Shown piece after piece: positions 1 through 21,121 of a stretch of DNA of 64,000 nucleotides. A program made the position numbers and the translations under genes. Where the stretch lies: positions 124,283,225 to 124,347,224 of the forward strand of contig NC_068937.1 in assembly GCF_016801865.2 (NCBI RefSeq), in the 5' to 3' direction. Origin of the DNA: Culex pipiens pallens (lineage: Eukaryota > Arthropoda > Insecta > Diptera > Culicidae). The notes below the pieces were generated by a model. The model was not told the DNA's origin and made no database searches. It saw only the letters and a list, made by a program, of their open reading frames with translations. Positions within the stretch are counted from its first letter, which is position 1; each line of letters opens with the position of its first letter.

Positions 1-9021
<9,021 letters not shown>

Positions 9022-9830
9022 ACTATTCTGTCTCAATATAAGTAATGCCTCAAATTTAATACTGTCCAAATTGTATTTCTGTCTCAACTTTATATATGTC
9101 TCAATTTCATGACTGTCTAAATGTTATTTCTGACTCAATTTTACTCTGTCTCAACTTTTTATTTCTTGAGAACTTTATTTACATTTCATTTCATTTTCTG
9201 TCTGAATGCTATTTCTGTCTCATTTTTATTATATTTTAATCCTTCTGTCTCAACTATATTGTGTCTAAACAATACTTTGTATCGAAAATTTTCTGTCTCA
9301 TTTTTTCCTGTCTCTATTTTATTTTTGTCTCAAATTCTATTGATTTTTCCACAATGCTATTTCTGTCCCAATTTTATATCCGTCTCAATAATTATTCTGT
9401 CTCAATTTTATATTGCCTCAATAATATTCTGTCTCAACAATATGCTGTCTCAACAATATTGTGTTTTACCAATATTCTGTCTAAACAAAATTCTGTCTCA
9501 ACAACATGCTGTCTCAACAATATTCTGTTTCAACTATTTTCTCTCTCGACCATATTCTTTCCTCGGCTATGTTTCTGTCTCATTTTTATTTCTGTCTCAA
9601 GTGACATTCACATATAATCAAACTGTCAATTGTTTTTTTTGTCCCATCGGTCCTGTTATTTTTCAGCAGACTTTCTTTTTATCGTGCAAAAGTTTTGTCT
9701 CAACGTTGTTTTCACAAACTTTTAAGTCTCAACAGACGCAATGTCATAATGATCAGCATGTCTCAACCTTTGTGTTGTCTCAACTGACAATCAGTCCCAA
9801 CAAAGTCCGTTCGTTTCGTTCAAAGTTGAA
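9022..9830 (+). repeat. Decayed minisatellite with TGTCTCAA core
   Basis: Directly after the TTA array the sequence becomes a degenerate tandem repeat. Its core TCTGTCTCAA recurs roughly every 13 to 20 bases, with a common form near AATATTCTGTCTCAAC. Copies are best preserved between about 9400 and 9540 and fade towards 9830. The spacer between cores is T- and A-rich and variable in length, so this is an old array. Two overlapping open frames (9121-10119 and 9261-9617) arise from the low stop density of the repeat and carry no recognisable domain. A similar array lies at 16876-17345. Confidence 0.85.
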
Positions 9831-12086
9831 ACTTGAAACTTTAACAAATTATTTTTGTCCGATGATTTTTCGCTGTTACAAAATTTTAAGTTTTTTACGG
9901 TTTCGCAAGAAAAGAAGAAACCGAAGAGAGTTTCGAGGTCCGCCCCAGCGGTCGTTACAACCAGATAAACATTTACATAATCAAAACTGTTACTCGGGTT
10001 TTTTTCTTGCTATTCCCTTTTCTGGACCAGTTTTAAGAGCGTTCAAACATTTGGATTTGGATCAGCGAGAGCGGCGTGAAGCAGAAAAAAACATCGCCCA
10101 AACGACAAAAGTACCATAAATCTTCATCCTCCGAAAGTGAGTGAGTGAAAGATTTAGAGAGCACACAGGAGTGAGCAAGAAAAAGACTCCCGTAATCACA
10201 TCGACGAAAGCGTACTGTTTACCTCGACATTGGTCGTTATAAACTTTGGCGCAAAAATATAGAATTTCATCGCACCCGTGAGTCTGGAGCATTTCGTTTT
10301 GTAATGGATTTTTTCTTGAGCAAGTAGGAAAAAACACAACCTAAAATGGTTCTGGGATTAGGAACGGAAAATGAAGGGCAAAAAGCTGGGTAAAATCAGG
10401 GAAAAAAGAACTGCCCAAAAGTGCCCCGCGGGGAATTAACTTTTTTGGCTTAGTCATGATGATGTTGAAAATGGAAATGAAAAGGCTGAAGGAAAGGAAA
10501 GTTAACAAGCTACCCATTTAAAACCGGAAAAGAGGAAAATTGCGAGTGGCAATCTTTGCAGAATAATGATTTTTTTTTTCAATGCATCTCCAATTGTACT
10601 TCAAAAATTACAATTAAGTACTGTTGATCATCACTTCTTTTTGCTTTAAATTTTCACGTGCTTATTTTTGGCACAACGCCCACCCCTTTACGTTGGCTCA
10701 GGCGCCAGTTTTCCCCATTTCCTCAAGGTCAGTGAAAAACAAAAAAAAAAAACATCCAAAAACGCCAAGCGTGTGAAAAGTTCAAAATCCGCATTTTCCC
10801 GCTGCAGGCAGGGGCGTTGTTGTTTCACGTTCTGACATACTTTTCCATCAAATTTGACATTCAAACGCGATGATCGTGATGTTTTTTTTTTCTCAGCCGG
10901 CTTCGGCTCGTTTGGGGGTTGAAAATAAACTGGCGGATTGAGCTAGCCTAGAGTGCAGTGCACTTAACAGGGAAGGGGATATTTAAAGTGAAGGCTATTT
11001 TTTAAAATGTTGCTTTTAAAACTGATAACCTCTAAGTTTAGTTGCGATACTTGATGATTGTATATTTTATTTCAAAGTATTGCCAATCATTTCCTCACTA
11101 AGTTACTACAAAACGTATAACCGTTCACAGACAACTCTTAGCTCTTGAAATTTAATTATACATAATTAGACTGAAAAATAGACAGAAATCAACTTTTGTT
11201 TTGTTTAGGGGCATCAACAAACTAAATTATTAAGTTATTTGCGGTTATTTTTTAAAATAAATATTCAGAAACAAAAAAAACAATAGAGATTACTGAAAAA
11301 GTTCAAATTAAACCGCAAGCTGGAGTGTTATTGAATGCCTTGGTGACCATCAACTTTTTTGAAATAGGAAAATCCGCTGCACCCCGGAGGCAGTACAACT
11401 AGCCGGGTACCCTCGGGTAATGACAGCAAAAGTTTGCTCGTAAATCACTGCCCGACAAGTGTGCGTCCTGACTGGGAGGGGGCACTTTCTCCCAACCGAG
11501 GCGAAAAAATAAAATCGTGTGTGCCGGTGGCCGGTGGGGAAATGCCTTTTTGGCGCCAAAACGGTGATAGTTTTGCAAAACCAGATGGACCGAATCCATC
11601 GTCCGCGTTGTTGGTGATGGACGAAAATGTCACCAAACGTGGCATTGGACTGAAATTTTGACAGTGAGGAAGGGATTTTCGATCCTGTTTTAATTTTTTG
11701 TTTGGGCAATTTTATTTAATTGAAAGTGATTCGACTATGTTATGTTCCATGATCATGAAGTCATATTTCAGAGAAACTGAAAATCCAATTTAAAAACTCT
11801 TGCATCTACGGGCAAACTTCAGATCCAACACAGACTTCCAGGAATATCCAATCAATTTCTCAGTCACACAATTTCACTCAATCACATGGAACAGAGGCTT
11901 TTCCTGTTCATTTTGTGGAAGCATCCGGTTTGTTCGATTGGGTTGAGCGGCAAGGCATTTATGAGAAAATTTATTGGCCAACCTTCAAAAGAATTTCAAT
12001 GAATTAAGTTTTTATTTCTAGAAAAATGCAATTTCAAATAAAAAGCACCCAGAAAAAAGTAAAAATACCACTGTACAGCAATGCTA
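9831..12086. other. Unique intergenic or intronic DNA, no gene seen
   Basis: Mostly non-repetitive sequence with short A or T runs (for example near 10740 and 10885). Small open frames occur, such as 10062-10337 minus and several overlapping ones at 11350-11709. None has a recognisable domain, convincing codon bias or splice context. I cannot assign a function. Confidence 0.5.
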
Positions 12087-12186
12087 GACAGTAAAAAATG
12101 TCCGTGTAAAATCGCACATGCACATCACCTTTGTGAGAAAAAGCATGCAATATTGTATGAGAAAACGTGTACACAAAAAGCATGTA

Positions 12187-12332
12187 CGCAAGAAAAAAAA
12201 GAATCGGCGTTGAACCAAGGTTTCATAAGACGGTGAGATAGCCGAGATGGTTGGGGCGCGGACTTGGTAATCTGAAGATGACTCTCACCAGATTTATGTT
12301 ATTTTTAGAGTATGCGATTTTTTTTTCTTGCG
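12187..12332. mobile_element. 146-bp MITE flanked by TA, with tRNA-like core
   Basis: It begins CGCAAGAAAAAAAA followed by GAATCG, and ends with the inverted form (CGATTTTTTTTTCTTGCG), giving terminal inverted repeats of about 20 bp. A TA dinucleotide abuts each end (12185-12186 and 12333-12334), as expected for TA target-site duplication. The right-hand TA is shared with the adjoining palindromic element. The core at 12232-12290 resembles part of a tRNA. There is no coding capacity, so it would be a non-autonomous element. Confidence 0.7.
12232..12290 (+). other. tRNA-like segment lacking a T arm
   Basis: GGTGAGA at 12232-12238 can pair perfectly with TCTCACC at 12283-12289, like a 7-bp acceptor stem, and is followed by an A. 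An A-box-like TAGCCGAGATGG follows the 5' strand, as in Leu/Ser-type tRNAs. A weak anticodon-like stem (CGGA with TCTG) is possible. No B-box or T arm is present and the whole is only 59 nt, so it is not a functional nuclear tRNA. It is probably a tRNA-derived fragment carried by the MITE. Confidence 0.4.
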
Positions 12333-12334
12333 TA

Positions 12335-13961
12335 CAGACATGCCTCGGTTTAGCACCTCATATAGGGTTTTGGAATCGGAATGATGTCTGCTATCCATTA
12401 AAGTTATAATTTCCTGAAAATTTTCACATATTTACGTATTTTTCCTGTATTTTGAAAACGCATTTTTTTCTCAAAAGAAACCAAAACTGTATTGGTATTG
12501 CAGTATGGATATCAAATGATCAGTTTTTTTCATACATATCGAATATAAAATCATTTTTTTGAAAACACTCAACATTTTCACTAAACTTTGTATTTTCGAA
12601 AAAAAAATTACTTAAAATTTCAGTTTTTAAAATATGGGTATCAAACGATCAGAAATTTTTCATACATTTCGAATATAATAACAACATTTTTTTTTAAATA
12701 CTCAAAAAATTCACAAAACTACGAATTTTCGAAAAATATACTCAAAATTTTAATTGTTACAATATGGGTATCAAACGATCGGGATTTTTTCATACATTTC
12801 AAAAGTTATTAAAAAAATTAAAATACGCAAAATTTTCACAAAACTACGTGTTCGGATGAACGTGACATGCCTCGGTTCAGCACCTCATATAGGGTTTTGG
12901 AATCGGAATGATGTCAGCTATCCATTAAAATTATAAGTTCATGAAAATTTTCACAAAAATACGTATTTTTCCTGTATTTCGAAAACGCATTTTTTTCTCA
13001 AAATAAACCAAAAATGTATTGATGTTGCAATATGGATATCAAATGATCAGTTTTTGTCATACATTTCGAATATAAAATCATTTTTTTGAAAACATTAAAA
13101 AATTTCACTGAACTACGCTTTTTCGAAAAAAAAATTACAAAAAATTTCAGTTTTTATAATATAGGTATCAAACGATCAGAATTTTTTCATAAATTTCGAA
13201 TATAATAACAACATTTTTTTTAAAATACTCAAAAATTTCACAAAACTACGTATTCTCGAAAAAAAAACCTCAAAATTTTAGTTTTTAACAATATGAATAT
13301 CAAACAATCGTGATTTTTTCATACATTTTTAAGTACTTTGTGAAAAAAATTACATGCGAAATGTATGAATAAATCCCGATCCTTTGATACCCATACAGTA
13401 AAAAATAGAATTTTGATTATTTTTTCTAAAATAAGTAGTTAGTAACAACTAAAATTTTGAGTATTTTTCGAAAATACGTAGTTTTGTGAAAATTTTGAGT
13501 ATTTTCAAAAAATGTTGTAATTGCAATCGAAATGTATGAAAAAATCCCGATCGTTTGATACCCACATTTTAAAAACAGAAATTTTGAGTATTTTTATCAA
13601 AAATACGTAGTTTTGAAAAAAAATAGTATTTTCAAAAAATGTTGTTGTTACATTCGAAATGTATGAAAAAATCCTGATCGTTTGATACCCACATTTTAAA
13701 AACTGAAATTTTGAGTATTTTTTTCGAAAATACGTAGTTCTGTGAAAAATTTGTTTTCACATTCGAAATGTATTACATAAATCCAATCATTTCATACCCA
13801 TATTGCAATAACAATAATTTTGAGTATTTTTCGAGAAACATTGCATTTCCAAAATACAGGAAAAATACGGTTTTTTGAGAAAATGTCCATGAAATTATCC
13901 CGATTCCGAAACACTATTTTTTTTTTGCAAAACCGAGGCGTGCAAAATCGAGGCATGTCTG
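12335..13961. mobile_element. Mariner-type palindromic element, copy 1
   Basis: The ends are inverted: CAGACATGCCTCGGTTTAGC at the left, and a diverged complement ending GAGGCATGTCTG at the right. Both are flanked by TA (12333-12334 and 13962-13963). This fits a Tc1/mariner-like MITE. Inside, a block starting CATGCCTCGG at 12339 is repeated head-to-tail at 12866 (527-bp period). About 13390-13960 then carries much of it in inverse orientation. Shorter subrepeats of about 110-130 bp contain GGTATCAAACGATCGG. A second copy lies at 43095-47300. No transposase is present. Confidence 0.8.
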
Positions 13962-14070
13962 TACATGCTGTTTTTGTACATGTTTTCTCACACAATATTA
14001 CATGCTTTTTCTCACAAAGGTGATGTGCATACTTTTGCATTCGATTGCACCATCCGATTTTTTTCTGTGA

Positions 14071-14783
14071 TATTTTTAATTAAACTTAAAGCTTTATGGA
14101 AGATGTGTAAGCCACAGTTTCGTTACGTAATGTTTGTATGAACCCCTTAGGCACCCTGAACTTCGTTCCGGAAGACACACTTTTCTCCCATTTTCTGCCT
14201 TTGTTTCAAGCAGATAGCCTGTGGCCAAAACCGAGAACATTACATCCAATTTTCAGTAGTTCAGAGCAGGCTCCATGCAGAAGAGCCGTATTTCCTTCGT
14301 TTTCCGGCACCACTGGCTGATTGAGTGACGGTTGAAGTTTTCGAAGGACGAGGTCGAAAAATGAATCAAGTCAGGTTAAAAGGGGTAAACAATGTCCTAC
14401 GGTTCAATTTTCGTACTGAATCAAGCCAGGTTCAATTTGCAACGTTTCGGGCAGATGAGAATGAAATGAGTTGGAAAATATGGGATTTTATCGATGTCTG
14501 GGCGATGGGCCATTTGTGGAAAGGTCAACGCAGGAAGGAGGAAAACTTTGTGTCGATGTAATTGAAATAGTTTCCGACTGGAGAGGAATAAGAGCAGGAA
14601 AAATGGCAAGTGCAGGGCTGGTTGGACTGCAAGACTTTTCCTCTAACTGTTTTTTTTTTTTTGCGGAATTTGATTTTAAAAAAACGAACTGAGGTCAAAC
14701 TGGATAAATTGGATCAATTCATTAAAATTTAAATTTATGATTAAATGGAACAAATTAATCAACTCTATAAAAAAACTTGTAAA
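14071..14783. other. Unique DNA, no gene seen
   Basis: No element ends, tandem repeat or credible coding signal recognised. Short overlapping open frames at 14138-14692 lack any known motif. Confidence 0.4.
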
Positions 14784-15010
14784 CCATCTGCTCCAACCTT
14801 CCATCGGATGGGGAAGTAAAACGTCGGTCCCAACCTTGGTTGTTGTAAGACCGTTAAGTCATTCCAGGTGTGGGAGTCGTTTCCCTGCTATAAAGACAAA
14901 CAACACACCAAACCAAGCCTGCTCCGGTGGAATCGCTGGCGGCAATTTGAATTGCAATCCAAAGGTCGTCAGTTTGAACCCTGGGGAGTAGAAAGAGGTT
15001 TGGGTTCTCG
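14784..15010 (+). mobile_element. 5'-truncated tRNA-derived SINE
   Basis: This segment matches the body of the SINE at 47305-47700. Shared blocks include CCATCTGCT, CCATCGGATG, GGAAGTAAAA, GTTAAGTCATTCCAGGTGT, AACAACACACCAAACCAAGC, CCGGTGGAATCGCTGGCGGC and GAGTAGAAAGAGGTTTGGG. It begins just downstream of where the B-box would lie, so the tRNA head is missing. No target duplication was recognised. It is an old, inactive copy. Confidence 0.8.
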
Positions 15011-16875
15011 AATGGGTCTGTTTTTTTACTGTGAACAGACACTGACCACTGCGACACTTAACTATCTTTTGTAGTCGAATGGGTCTTAGAGAGTTGAAAC
15101 ACTAACATTACGTTCTGGCACAATTATGGCGTAAACATCCTCGCGCTGGTCCACAACGGCGTAGATTGTTTGTGCCATCCCTGTCACCGTTGGCAACGTC
15201 AGAATTATTTATTTTCACGTGAGCGCACTTTTCTTCCTCGCCTTCGGCAGGTTTGCCGCTTTAATGACATCGAGACGATCACAGATTGTATGGAAAATTG
15301 TTCACTTTTGCCCTCGCAGACTGGCAGCGCAATTATCTGTATTTTTTCTCGGCAATTCTAGCTGGAAAATACTTTTCTCAAATGGAAAAATAATAATTGA
15401 CAAGAATGCGACATTTTCCTGCTAACGGATAAGTTTCTCTGTTATGAAATTCGCGATAAATGTTGTTGATGAACAACAACAAAAAGATGTTTTACTTTAA
15501 AAAAAATTAAGAATCCAATCTTAAAGTTGTACTTCAGAACTTTTCCACTCGAATCGCACCAAAATTAGCATTGCTCAGCTTATCGACCAAACAACCAATC
15601 GTTGAGGACAACTTAACAAATGAATATTCAATCGCCCGCCCGATGAAGATGCTGAACCGGTCAACTGACCTAGAAGGTTGACCTGTTTGGCAGAGTGGCG
15701 TAAGCGACAACCCGTTTCGCGTTGGTAACAAGATTCTCAGAAGGCGCTTACGTCACATTGTTTAAGAAGGCGTGAAATAGTGCGAGTTGGCTGCCAATTA
15801 ATTGGAATTTCTACCATAAATAATGTATTACGGAGAGTTGCCGGGGCTAGACAACCGATTGTATCATCAAGTAGTGCGTTCAATCACGGACGTTAGAAAC
15901 AGGGATTTTGAAAATGTTTTGAGGATATATTTTTGAAATAATCGTTCATCAAAAATGTGTCACTGTCAATGTTCAAGGCTCAGCAAGACATCGCCACACT
16001 TCTCGATGTCACACATCAATCAGCATCAACCCCCTGCCCGTCAACCGACATCATCGCTGATGCAGAACAAAATGATCAAAGCGTTTTGCAACACCTAACC
16101 GGCAATTGCTACAACCCTTGTCTTAGTCTTCATCACCGCCGACACCGTCGTCGGTGCCGAAAGCAATTGTCACGAGACACTTCTTTGTAGTGCAAGGGAG
16201 TGATAAAAGCGCCTGCAGGTATGCAACTGCTTACGGTTCTAAATCACCACCAGGTGGCACCCTCTTAGAGAGGGAAAAAAACCCAAACAACAGATGCACA
16301 AACAGCTACAAGTGCAATATCACAAAATAAGTACCCTCTTAGGGCTTTGCATCTACATATTTGCTGCCTTCCAAAAAGAGATGCATGTATATGTGCGACA
16401 CAGACTTTGTTCTGCTTCGCTGAACTGAAAACTTCAAGACAAGGATCGAAGGTCGAGAGGGCAAGTGCGGGGGGAGGTTGGGAAATCCTTGAATAAGTGC
16501 ACTTGCACCGCAATTGAATGCCGGAGGCCTTAGGAAGACGAAGAAGAAAACAAGACGAAGCAAAATAATAGCACAGCTCCCTCCCTTGTATTCTTGCAGC
16601 AAGCGAGGCACGAGATCGATTTTTTGCCCGTGTTCGCCCCCCGGCAGGTGTCGGGGTTTCCTTCCGGGGCTGGCAAGAGCGCCCAGACAGGGTGCAGAAC
16701 GCGAGGGGTGCCGTTGCCGGAAGCGAACCTGCTTCCGTGCCTGATTGAGTGTTGATTCAATTTGGCTGGTTCCGATTGGGCGCAATGGCGACGGGGGAAA
16801 TGTTTGATTTTTGACGGCCTTCACAGCATAGCCATGCGAGGTTTTGGAACGAGTTGAAGTCGCTTGGATACAATA
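15011..16875. other. Unique DNA, no gene seen
   Basis: Moderate-GC sequence with purine-rich stretches around 16440-16700. Open frames such as 16339-16905 minus (188 aa) contain no recognisable family and overlap open frames on the other strand, so none is called. Confidence 0.4.
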
Positions 16876-17345
16876 TGGCTCAATTGTGTCTCTGTTTGCA
16901 ATCACTATTGCCTATTTGTATTACCATATCATTGTCTTATTTTCTCATAGTCACATTTTCTTATTGTCTTATTGCCTCAATTTTTAATTGTCTCATTTCC
17001 TGTAGCACTTACATACTGTCTCATTTTTCCAATGTTTGATATAATTTTTGATTCATTTGCTAAATGTCCAATTGTCTCATTTCTTCAATATATAATTGTC
17101 TAATGGTCTGATTGTCTCACAGCTTGATAATTTTAACACTGCCTCGTTGTGTAATTTTCACATCACCTCATTGTTTCCATGTCTCAATGTCTTATTATTT
17201 ATTTTTTTCACTGTCTCAATTCCTTATTGCCTCATGGTTTAATTGTCTCACTGTTTCATTGTTTTATTTTTTTCTCCGTCTTTTTTTCTCATTGTCTTAA
17301 TATATCATTGTCTTATTGTCTCATTTCCTTGTTGTCGAATTGTCT
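16876..17345 (+). repeat. Decayed minisatellite with TTGTCTCAT core
   Basis: TTGTCTCAT and variants (TTGTCTTAT, CTGTCTCATT, TTGCCTCA) recur at about 13-16 base intervals. The core is the same TGTCTCA as in the array at 9022-9830, but the spacers differ and decay is comparable. Small Ser/Leu/Ile-rich open frames here are repeat by-products. Confidence 0.8.
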
Positions 17346-17850
17346 GCAATTAAAAATTTGGAATTTTACATTTGACGTAATCTTTTATCAAACCGATTAT
17401 CAAGTCATGTAAACGTCTTTTCGATATAAGATTAGGTCTTTTTAAATGTAAACCGATCAAATTCCCATTGGCATTGTTTTACATCGAGTGAAATCTAAAA
17501 TTAAATCTAAAATAACCTAACTTCACGCCTTATTAGATGCACATATCTGGAGCATCAAATTTGATGTAATGTTACATCTAATAAAACCCAATATCATGCA
17601 CCTTAGCCACTACACGTTTGTCAGAATGATGAAACGTCAAAACGTCAGCAAGTGTTCACGTCACATCACCTACCACAGTGAATTCTGACCTCATACCCAT
17701 CTTACTAACCCCTCAAAACTCATGTGATACTTTGTCGGAGACGCAGCCGATTTAGCGGTCCCATCACTCAAGTATCGAACTAACATTCCCATCCCCTTCC
17801 CCGTGTCTTACCACTGGTCGTGGCCGGCGTCGGTATTGATCGGCACGATA
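17346..17850. other. Unique DNA, no gene seen
   Basis: Non-repetitive sequence between the minisatellite and the first long palindrome. It contains scattered ATCTAA/TTAGAT pairs near 17500-17590 but no convincing element. Confidence 0.35.
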
Positions 17851-19480
17851 GGGACCTTTGAAAATTTGTGGTGCTTTCGGTAAATGATGAATGAAAATTC
17901 AAAAATCTGTATCTTTTGAATGAATTTTTTGATTTGGTGTCTTCGGCAAAGTTGTAGGTATGTATAAGAACTACACTGCAAAAAAATGATACACGGTAAA
18001 TTTTTTTGGTGATTTTTTATTCAACTATTTGTCACTTAAACTTGATTTGCAAAAAAACAATATTTTTTTTTTTTTTCATTTTTTGATATATTTTAGAAGA
18101 CATAAAATGCCAACTTTTTAGACATTTCCAGGTTGTGCAAAAAATCATTGACCGAGTTATGGATTTTTGAATCAATACTGATTTTTTTTCACAAAATCGA
18201 CAAAGGGGAAATATACCCATTTTAATCACCCTAAGCCGTTCGACCAATTATCATGACTTTTGCCGTTTTCCGCTATTAAATTAAAAATTTCCGTATATCA
18301 ACATTGGAGAGTTGCTTGTTCACTTTAATTTGAGCTATTTATTACATTGCAACATTCAAAAAAACTGTATGAAAGCTGTAATTCATGATCAAAGTGTTGA
18401 TAGGCCGATAATAGAAATAGGCTAGAAAAGGGTATAGTTCCCCTATTAGTCACAAAAAAATTTCAACTTCATATTTCGAGGTAAAATCAAATTTGCAAGC
18501 AATAAGTACTAACTTTAGTGAAATTTTGCACCGTTTTAAAGTTATAGCCAATTTTAGGTAACTTTTTTGAAAAAAATCTCTATATATTGTGTTTTTGAAC
18601 TTTGTAGCTACGACCCTTAGTTGCTGAGATATTGCCATGCAAGTGTTTAAAAACAGGAAAATTGATATTTTCCAAGTCTCACCAAACAATCCACCATTTT
18701 CTAATGTCGATATCTCAGCAATTTCACGAATGTCCAGCAACTAAGAATCGTATCAACAAAGTTGAAAAAAGAAAAATATTTCGAATTTTCTCATCTTTTC
18801 AAAAATATTTTTTTTCAAAGGTGAGCAAGCATATACACTTATTCATAAAAAAAATCAAAACTGCGTCTTTTTTCAAAAAAGTTATCTAAAAATGGTTTTA
18901 ACTTGAAAACGGCAGTTTATCAATATTTCACTTCAGTACTTTTTGATTGCAAATTTGATTTTTCATCGAAAAATGAAGCTGAAAATTTTTGGCGACCAAT
19001 ATTTCGATTTTTTTACTAAAAAAGTATTGATTAAAAAAATCATAACTCGGTCAAAAAAAATTTACACAACCTGGAAATTTCTAAAAAGTTTTCATTTGAT
19101 GTCCCCAAAATCTTATCAAAAACAAAAAAAAAGTTTAAAATAGGTTATTTTTGCAAATCATGTTTTTTGTGACAAAAAGTGAAATAAAAAATCACCATTT
19201 TTTTACCGTGTACCATTTTCTTCAGTGTAGTCCTTTTACACATCTGCTACTTTGCCGAAGACAACAAATCGATCAAAAAAATCCTTCAAAAGCTATAGAT
19301 TTTTGAATTTTCATGCATCATTTTTGTATGGACAGCTGCCACATTTTTATGGAAAATTATATGGACAAACTAATGATGCAAAATGGCTTCTTTGGGCATA
19401 CCGAAGGCACCAAAAAAGTTTCAGCAGAATTAAAAAAATACAAAAAAAAATCGAATGACCGAAATCTGAGAGAACTGCTC
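17851..19480. mobile_element. Long inverted-repeat (foldback) element, type B
   Basis: Left and right halves are diverged inverted copies. GGTGTCTTCGGCAAAGTTGTAG near 17936-17957 faces an inverted counterpart near 19245-19265. TACACGGTAAA near 17992 faces TTTACCGTGTA near 19202, and the centre lies near 18690-18720. The right end finishes in AGAGAACTGCTC, related to the ends of the elements at 21122 and 28180. The left end is truncated: a GGTGCTTTCGGTA block is joined directly to more internal sequence. A 239-bp MITE is inserted at 18205-18443. No coding capacity was found. Confidence 0.75.
18205..18443. mobile_element. GGGGAA-ended MITE, copy 1
   Basis: It begins GGGGAAATATACCC and ends GGGTATAGTTCCCC, a terminal inverted repeat of about 14 bp with one difference. 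The right flank is TA; the left is a degenerate AA. It shares internal sequence (TTGCTTG, TTCACTTT, GAGCTATTTAT) with the copy at 22890-23129, so the two belong to one family of about 240 bp. Confidence 0.75.
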
Positions 19481-20911
19481 CTATTCCAAGCAAATCTTCC
19501 AAACCAAATACGATTCCAGCCTGATCTCCACAAGTTACCGTACGAACGATGCCGTTTTTGAAGTGATTTTCGCCTCCAAAACGGCTCCTGCGAGAGCCAC
19601 AGATTTTTGCGAATCAACGTCGTTTTCAGTGATGGCCTTCCATCCAAAAAGTTTCCTTTGCGTGCGTGTGTGGGTGAATCGATAGGGCTCAGCATGAGTG
19701 TGGAGAGATGGTGTTGGTGTACACAACTTATCTGCTCGGTGCAAGATTAGTGTGATATTGGTTTCTGCTTGAGCTGACACAGCCCTGCAGAACTTCCTGG
19801 CTTGGGAACTAAACCGCAGAGTAGAGTTTCCTGGGGGAGGGTGACGGAACACGTTCAAGTTTTTGGCACATTATTCTGTGGTTTGGCTAGGTTGTGGCTT
19901 TTTCTGGAAAGTGTCTCGGTAACTTGGTTTGTCTGGGGAAATTCGAGTAATGAACTGTGTAGAATGTTTGGATTTAGAAAAAGCTTCTGAAAATTGAGGA
20001 AAAATAATATCCATTCTGTCAAATCAACACTGGATACTTTTAGTTAAGTTTAGTTTTAGGTTGAAATTTAGTTTTCTTTTCTGAAAACAACGATATAACA
20101 ATCTAAACTAGGACAAGAAGACCCTCCGTAAAATTCTTCAAGTAAAAATTATCATTAATTTTCCCAGCGTAGGCTTCCCATCACCGGCACTTTTCCTGCG
20201 TCGAAGATCAAAAGCGATACCAATTTTCAATATCGTACACACGCTGTCATCGTTGCCTCCGGTCCTTCCTTTCTAGACCGGTAAAAATCGAAGTCGAAAC
20301 AACCCCTCAAGCGTGTTCACCGGCGTTGACGGTAGTTGATGACACTTTTCCCTGGGAAAACCCCATTATGGCCACGTTGTCACCCCTTCCGTCACATTTC
20401 CGTCGTCCAGGTGAGGAAAAGTTGGGAAAATTCTTTTCAACTACGCTCCCCTCTCAACCCTGCTGCTTACAGGTTGGCTGAAATATGTTACATCGGGGAA
20501 ATTCCCCGAACGTCGGCGCCCCAGGTCCTTGACGTTGCCGTTCGTGTAAAAGTCGGACCAAGTTGGCCAAATGAAAAGGATAACTTTCTTGGATGCCCGT
20601 CGGAAGTTTCGGGGCTCGGGATTAATATTTGCAATATTGAAGATCTGATTAGGGTGGGGCGACTCAGAAAATGATGAATATTTTACCAGCGTTACAGGGA
20701 TGAGCTTGCGTGGAACTTCGTTTGGTCGGTAGTTACCTGTAAGGAGAAGCGGAGAAAATAGAAGCTGCTATTAGTGTGATGTGGTTAATGGAAGAATTTA
20801 TGCGGATTATCCTGGAAAAGACCAACTCAAGTGTTCGTTATAATTAGGATGCCTTCGGGGAAAATCTGAGTTGACGGTATGGGGTGCATGAAATTAAACA
20901 TTTTTATATAT
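19481..20911. other. Unique DNA, no gene seen
   Basis: Mostly single-copy sequence. The open frame at 20336-20674 (112 aa) has no recognisable domain and no splice or codon evidence strong enough to call it. Confidence 0.4.
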
Positions 20912-21121
20912 GTTTGTACTAAGGCGTCCAATTTTCCCGGGTTTTGAATTTCCCGGGAAACGAGAAAAATGTTTTTGGAATCCCGGTAATTCCCGGGATC
21001 CCGGGAAATTTTTGAATCAGTAATAAAATCTATGTTTCATTATATCTGTTATGTTTTCAAGTTTAAAATCATTGAATTAGCTTAATAATATCAAATGGTG
21101 ATAATCCTCATTTCAATCTTA

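Larger units (their letters stand above)
12087..14070. mobile_element. Palindromic MITE-like element (outer host of two TA insertions)
   Basis: The two ends are inverted copies. The left arm, about 12088-12186, contains ACAGTAAAAAATG near its end and then a block including CACATCACCTTTGTGAGAAA. The right arm, about 13963-14069, carries the same block inverted and ends in TTTTTTTCTGTG. The arms meet at a central CATG-TA-CATG, and both internal elements (12187-12332 and 12335-13961) are inserted at that TA. Removing them leaves a short palindrome of about 200 bases. No flanking target duplication was recognised. The superfamily is not assigned. Confidence 0.75.

Noticed and set aside
9121..10119. 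332-residue open frame
   Set aside because: It lies mostly in the decayed TGTCTCAA repeat and has no domain. Its tail runs into unique sequence by chance.
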